This document shows, piece by piece, positions 6,284-7,481 of a stretch of DNA of 7,481 nt. Under the pieces are notes generated by a model. The model had not been told where the DNA came from and did not search any database. It saw nothing but the letters and a program-made list of their open reading frames with translations. This DNA is from Campylobacteraceae bacterium. Lineage in GTDB: Bacteria; Campylobacterota; Campylobacteria; Campylobacterales; Sulfurovaceae. Location of the stretch: NCBI GenBank assembly GCA_027022775.1, contig JALVXO010000237.1:1-7481 (forward strand), given 5' to 3'. The stretch's first letter is position 1; the number at the start of each line of letters is the position of its first letter. Position numbers and translations under genes: made by a program.

Positions 6284-6345
6284 ACTTATTAATAGATTTT
6301 TTTCCATAAAATGTGTCAAAATTTATATACTGTAAAATAATGGAT

Positions 6346-7002
6346 TTATTTATTGCCAGATTTACTATTTGACGCTTCTAAATACGCTTTTTCCAAATCT
6401 TTAAAAGTTGCCATACCCTGTATTACATTGCTCACTTCGCCGTCTGGTTTAAATATAATAATAAACGGTATGCCGCCCCGCCAGCCTGCACGGCTTGCAA
6501 TATAATTTATAAAAGCTCCCGCCTGGGTGCTTGAGATTAAATCATAATTTATCTTTTCTCCAGATTCAATAAATTTTTTCAACTCTTCAACAGGTTTTTT
6601 AAAATATGCCTGAGCTTGCGGAGAGCTTGCTTTATGTTTTAAAAACCACTCAACTTTGCTCATGTCTATTGCTTTTGCCCCTAAAACTTTAAACTTTTTT
6701 AAATCGCTGTCGGTAACATTTGGCGATGTCTCAACAGCTACAATTTTAAGATTATCTTTATATTTTTTTTGCAGGGCAACTTCATGAGGAATGCTTAAAA
6801 GGCACGGTCCGCACCAAGTTCCCCAAAACTCTAAAATAACCACTTTTCCTTCATAAGGAGATGTAACAACGCCGTTTTCCACCCCTTTAAACACCAGCTC
6901 TTTGCCCGAAACAGTTTTTAATTTAAAAACAGCTTCCTGGCCATTTAAAACAGTCAACCCAAAAACAGCTGCCAAAATTAAAAGCTTAAAAAGATTTTTC
7001 AT
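6346..7002 (-). CDS. TlpA-like periplasmic thiol:disulfide (thioredoxin-fold) protein
   Basis: 218 residues. An N-terminal signal (MKNLFK then a hydrophobic stretch to about residue 20) exports it to the periplasm; no lipobox Cys is present, so it may stay as an anchor or be cleaved near N20-G21. The thioredoxin fold is marked by VVILEFWGTWCGPC, with the active-site pair C64 and C67, and by the cis-proline in GGIPF (P179). Such proteins reduce or exchange disulfides of periplasmic or cytochrome c substrates; the substrate cannot be told here. About 111 residues separate C67 from P179, longer than in most TlpA/ResA proteins, with an extra Lys-rich helical section at about 98-170. No ccm or other cytochrome c maturation gene lies in the window. 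A GGGAG site precedes the ATG. It follows yigZ by 45 bases on the same strand, so readthrough from yigZ is possible. Confidence 0.9.
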   Translation of the reverse strand: MKNLFKLLILAAVFGLTVLNGQEAVFKLKTVSGKELVFKGVENGVVTSPYEGKVVILEFWGTWCGPCLLSIPHEVALQKKYKDNLKIVAVETSPNVTDSDLKKFKVLGAKAIDMSKVEWFLKHKASSPQAQAYFKKPVEELKKFIESGEKINYDLISSTQAGAFINYIASRAGWRGGIPFIIIFKPDGEVSNVIQGMATFKDLEKAYLEASNSKSGNK

Positions 7003-7024
7003 TTTCTCCCTTTGTTTTTTTGCT

Positions 7025-7033
7025 ATTGTATCA
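7025..7033 (-). promoter_or_regulatory. Extended -10 promoter candidate for the TlpA-like gene
   Basis: On the - strand TGATACAAT gives TACAAT (7030-7025), 5 of 6 to the consensus, with the TG extension. It lies in the 45-base gap after yigZ and would start transcription near 7018, leaving a leader of about 16 bases with the GGGAG site. No -35 box is evident. Confidence 0.45.
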
Positions 7034-7047
7034 AGAATGCACTAAAA

Positions 7048-7481
7048 CTACTCTAATAATTGCAAATTTAATTTAACACAGTCATAGTTTGACGATTTTA
7101 AAACCTTTTTCTGCTCTTGGGTTACTCTTAAAATATACTCTACAGCATCGGTTAAAAAAATCCTCTCTACATTTGAAATGTGCAACTCTTTTAAAAGATA
7201 CTCAAAGCGGCGCTGTTTAGTGTAATCTATTCTATATTTACACTCTATTAAATTTATATACGGTTTTATAGGCGCTTTTTTAAGCACTTCGTTTGCACTG
7301 CTGCTGTATGCTCTTGCCATTCCTCCCACACCAAGCTTGATGCCTCCAAAATAGCGCACTGTTATAATTGCGCAATTTATCAATTTGGCACCGCGCAATA
7401 CATTAAGAGTCGGCACACCGGCTGCCCCTTTTGGCTCGCCGTCGTCACTGCTGTTTTCTTCTATCTGGCCATAACTGTTTA
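7048..7481 (-). CDS. yigZ: YigZ/IMPACT family protein (partial, N-terminus outside window)
   Basis: 143 residues are visible, open to the right edge (first full codon begins at 7479). The frame continues upstream of the GTG at 7414-7416, reading SSDDGEPKGAAGVPTLNVL, the conserved block of the UPF0029/IMPACT domain. It goes on with VRYFGGIKLGVGGMARAY, the family's second hallmark. That GTG is therefore an internal valine and not the start. The last 70 or so residues form the DUF1949-type alpha/beta tail, with IECKYRIDYTKQRRFEYLL. Full-length YigZ is about 200 residues, so roughly a quarter to a third lies outside. The family is widely conserved, related to the eukaryotic translation regulator IMPACT and thought to bind nucleic acid or ribosome-associated factors; its bacterial role is not settled. 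It ends with TAG, 45 bases ahead of the TlpA-like gene. Confidence 0.95.
   Translation of the reverse strand, partial: NSYGQIEENSSDDGEPKGAAGVPTLNVLRGAKLINCAIITVRYFGGIKLGVGGMARAYSSSANEVLKKAPIKPYINLIECKYRIDYTKQRRFEYLLKELHISNVERIFLTDAVEYILRVTQEQKKVLKSSNYDCVKLNLQLLE

Noticed and set aside
6314..6319. TTGACA as a -35 box for the M16 gene
   Set aside because: The only good -10 (TATAAT, 6278-6283) is 30 bases away, far beyond the usual 16-18, and the sequence at 17 bases (TCTATT) is poor.
7048..7416. A 122-residue protein starting at the GTG at 7416
   Set aside because: The frame continues upstream with the conserved SDDGEPKG block of the YigZ family, so this GTG is an internal codon and the gene runs off the window.

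Overview
The window looks like a stretch of an AT-rich Campylobacterota (Epsilonproteobacteria) chromosome, most in the style of the deep-branching thermophilic vent lineages such as the Nautiliales. This placement is an inference from Lys/AAA-rich codon use, tight gene packing, good extended -10 boxes without clear -35 boxes, and the gene set. It was not tested by a database search. No mobile element, CRISPR array, tRNA or rRNA is visible, and no stretch over 300 bases lacks a gene.

Layout. Positions 1-158 hold the end of an unrecognised + strand gene. It converges on a - strand gene (299-1441) for a two-TM TPR membrane protein. The 140-base gap between them is dense in hairpins and Shine-Dalgarno-like sequence. 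Next on the - strand is a 72-residue lipoprotein with a Kazal-like cysteine arrangement (1587-1805). It is divergent from a well-promoted + strand glnS (1952-4201), whose product carries a C-terminal GatB/YqeY-type domain. glnS converges on a - strand block read in the order yigZ (7481-7048, open at the window edge), a TlpA-like thiol:disulfide protein (7002-6346) and an M16 metallopeptidase (6251-4314). The peptidase is fused to membrane helices and a probable bacterial PH-like domain.

How the genes relate. Three - strand products are predicted to act at or beyond the inner membrane: the lipoprotein, the TlpA-like protein and the M16 fusion. A shared pathway is not shown. Each has its own candidate promoter, so coincidental adjacency is just as likely. 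GlnRS and YigZ are cytoplasmic housekeeping-type proteins.

I see no convincing multi-gene undescribed system. The most unusual items are two protein architectures, the GlnRS-YqeY chimera and the M16-TM-PH-like fusion. After those comes the hairpin- and SD-rich gap at 159-298. Two gene boundaries needed correcting: the TPR gene probably starts at 1441, not 1453, and yigZ runs off the right edge and does not start at the internal GTG at 7416.
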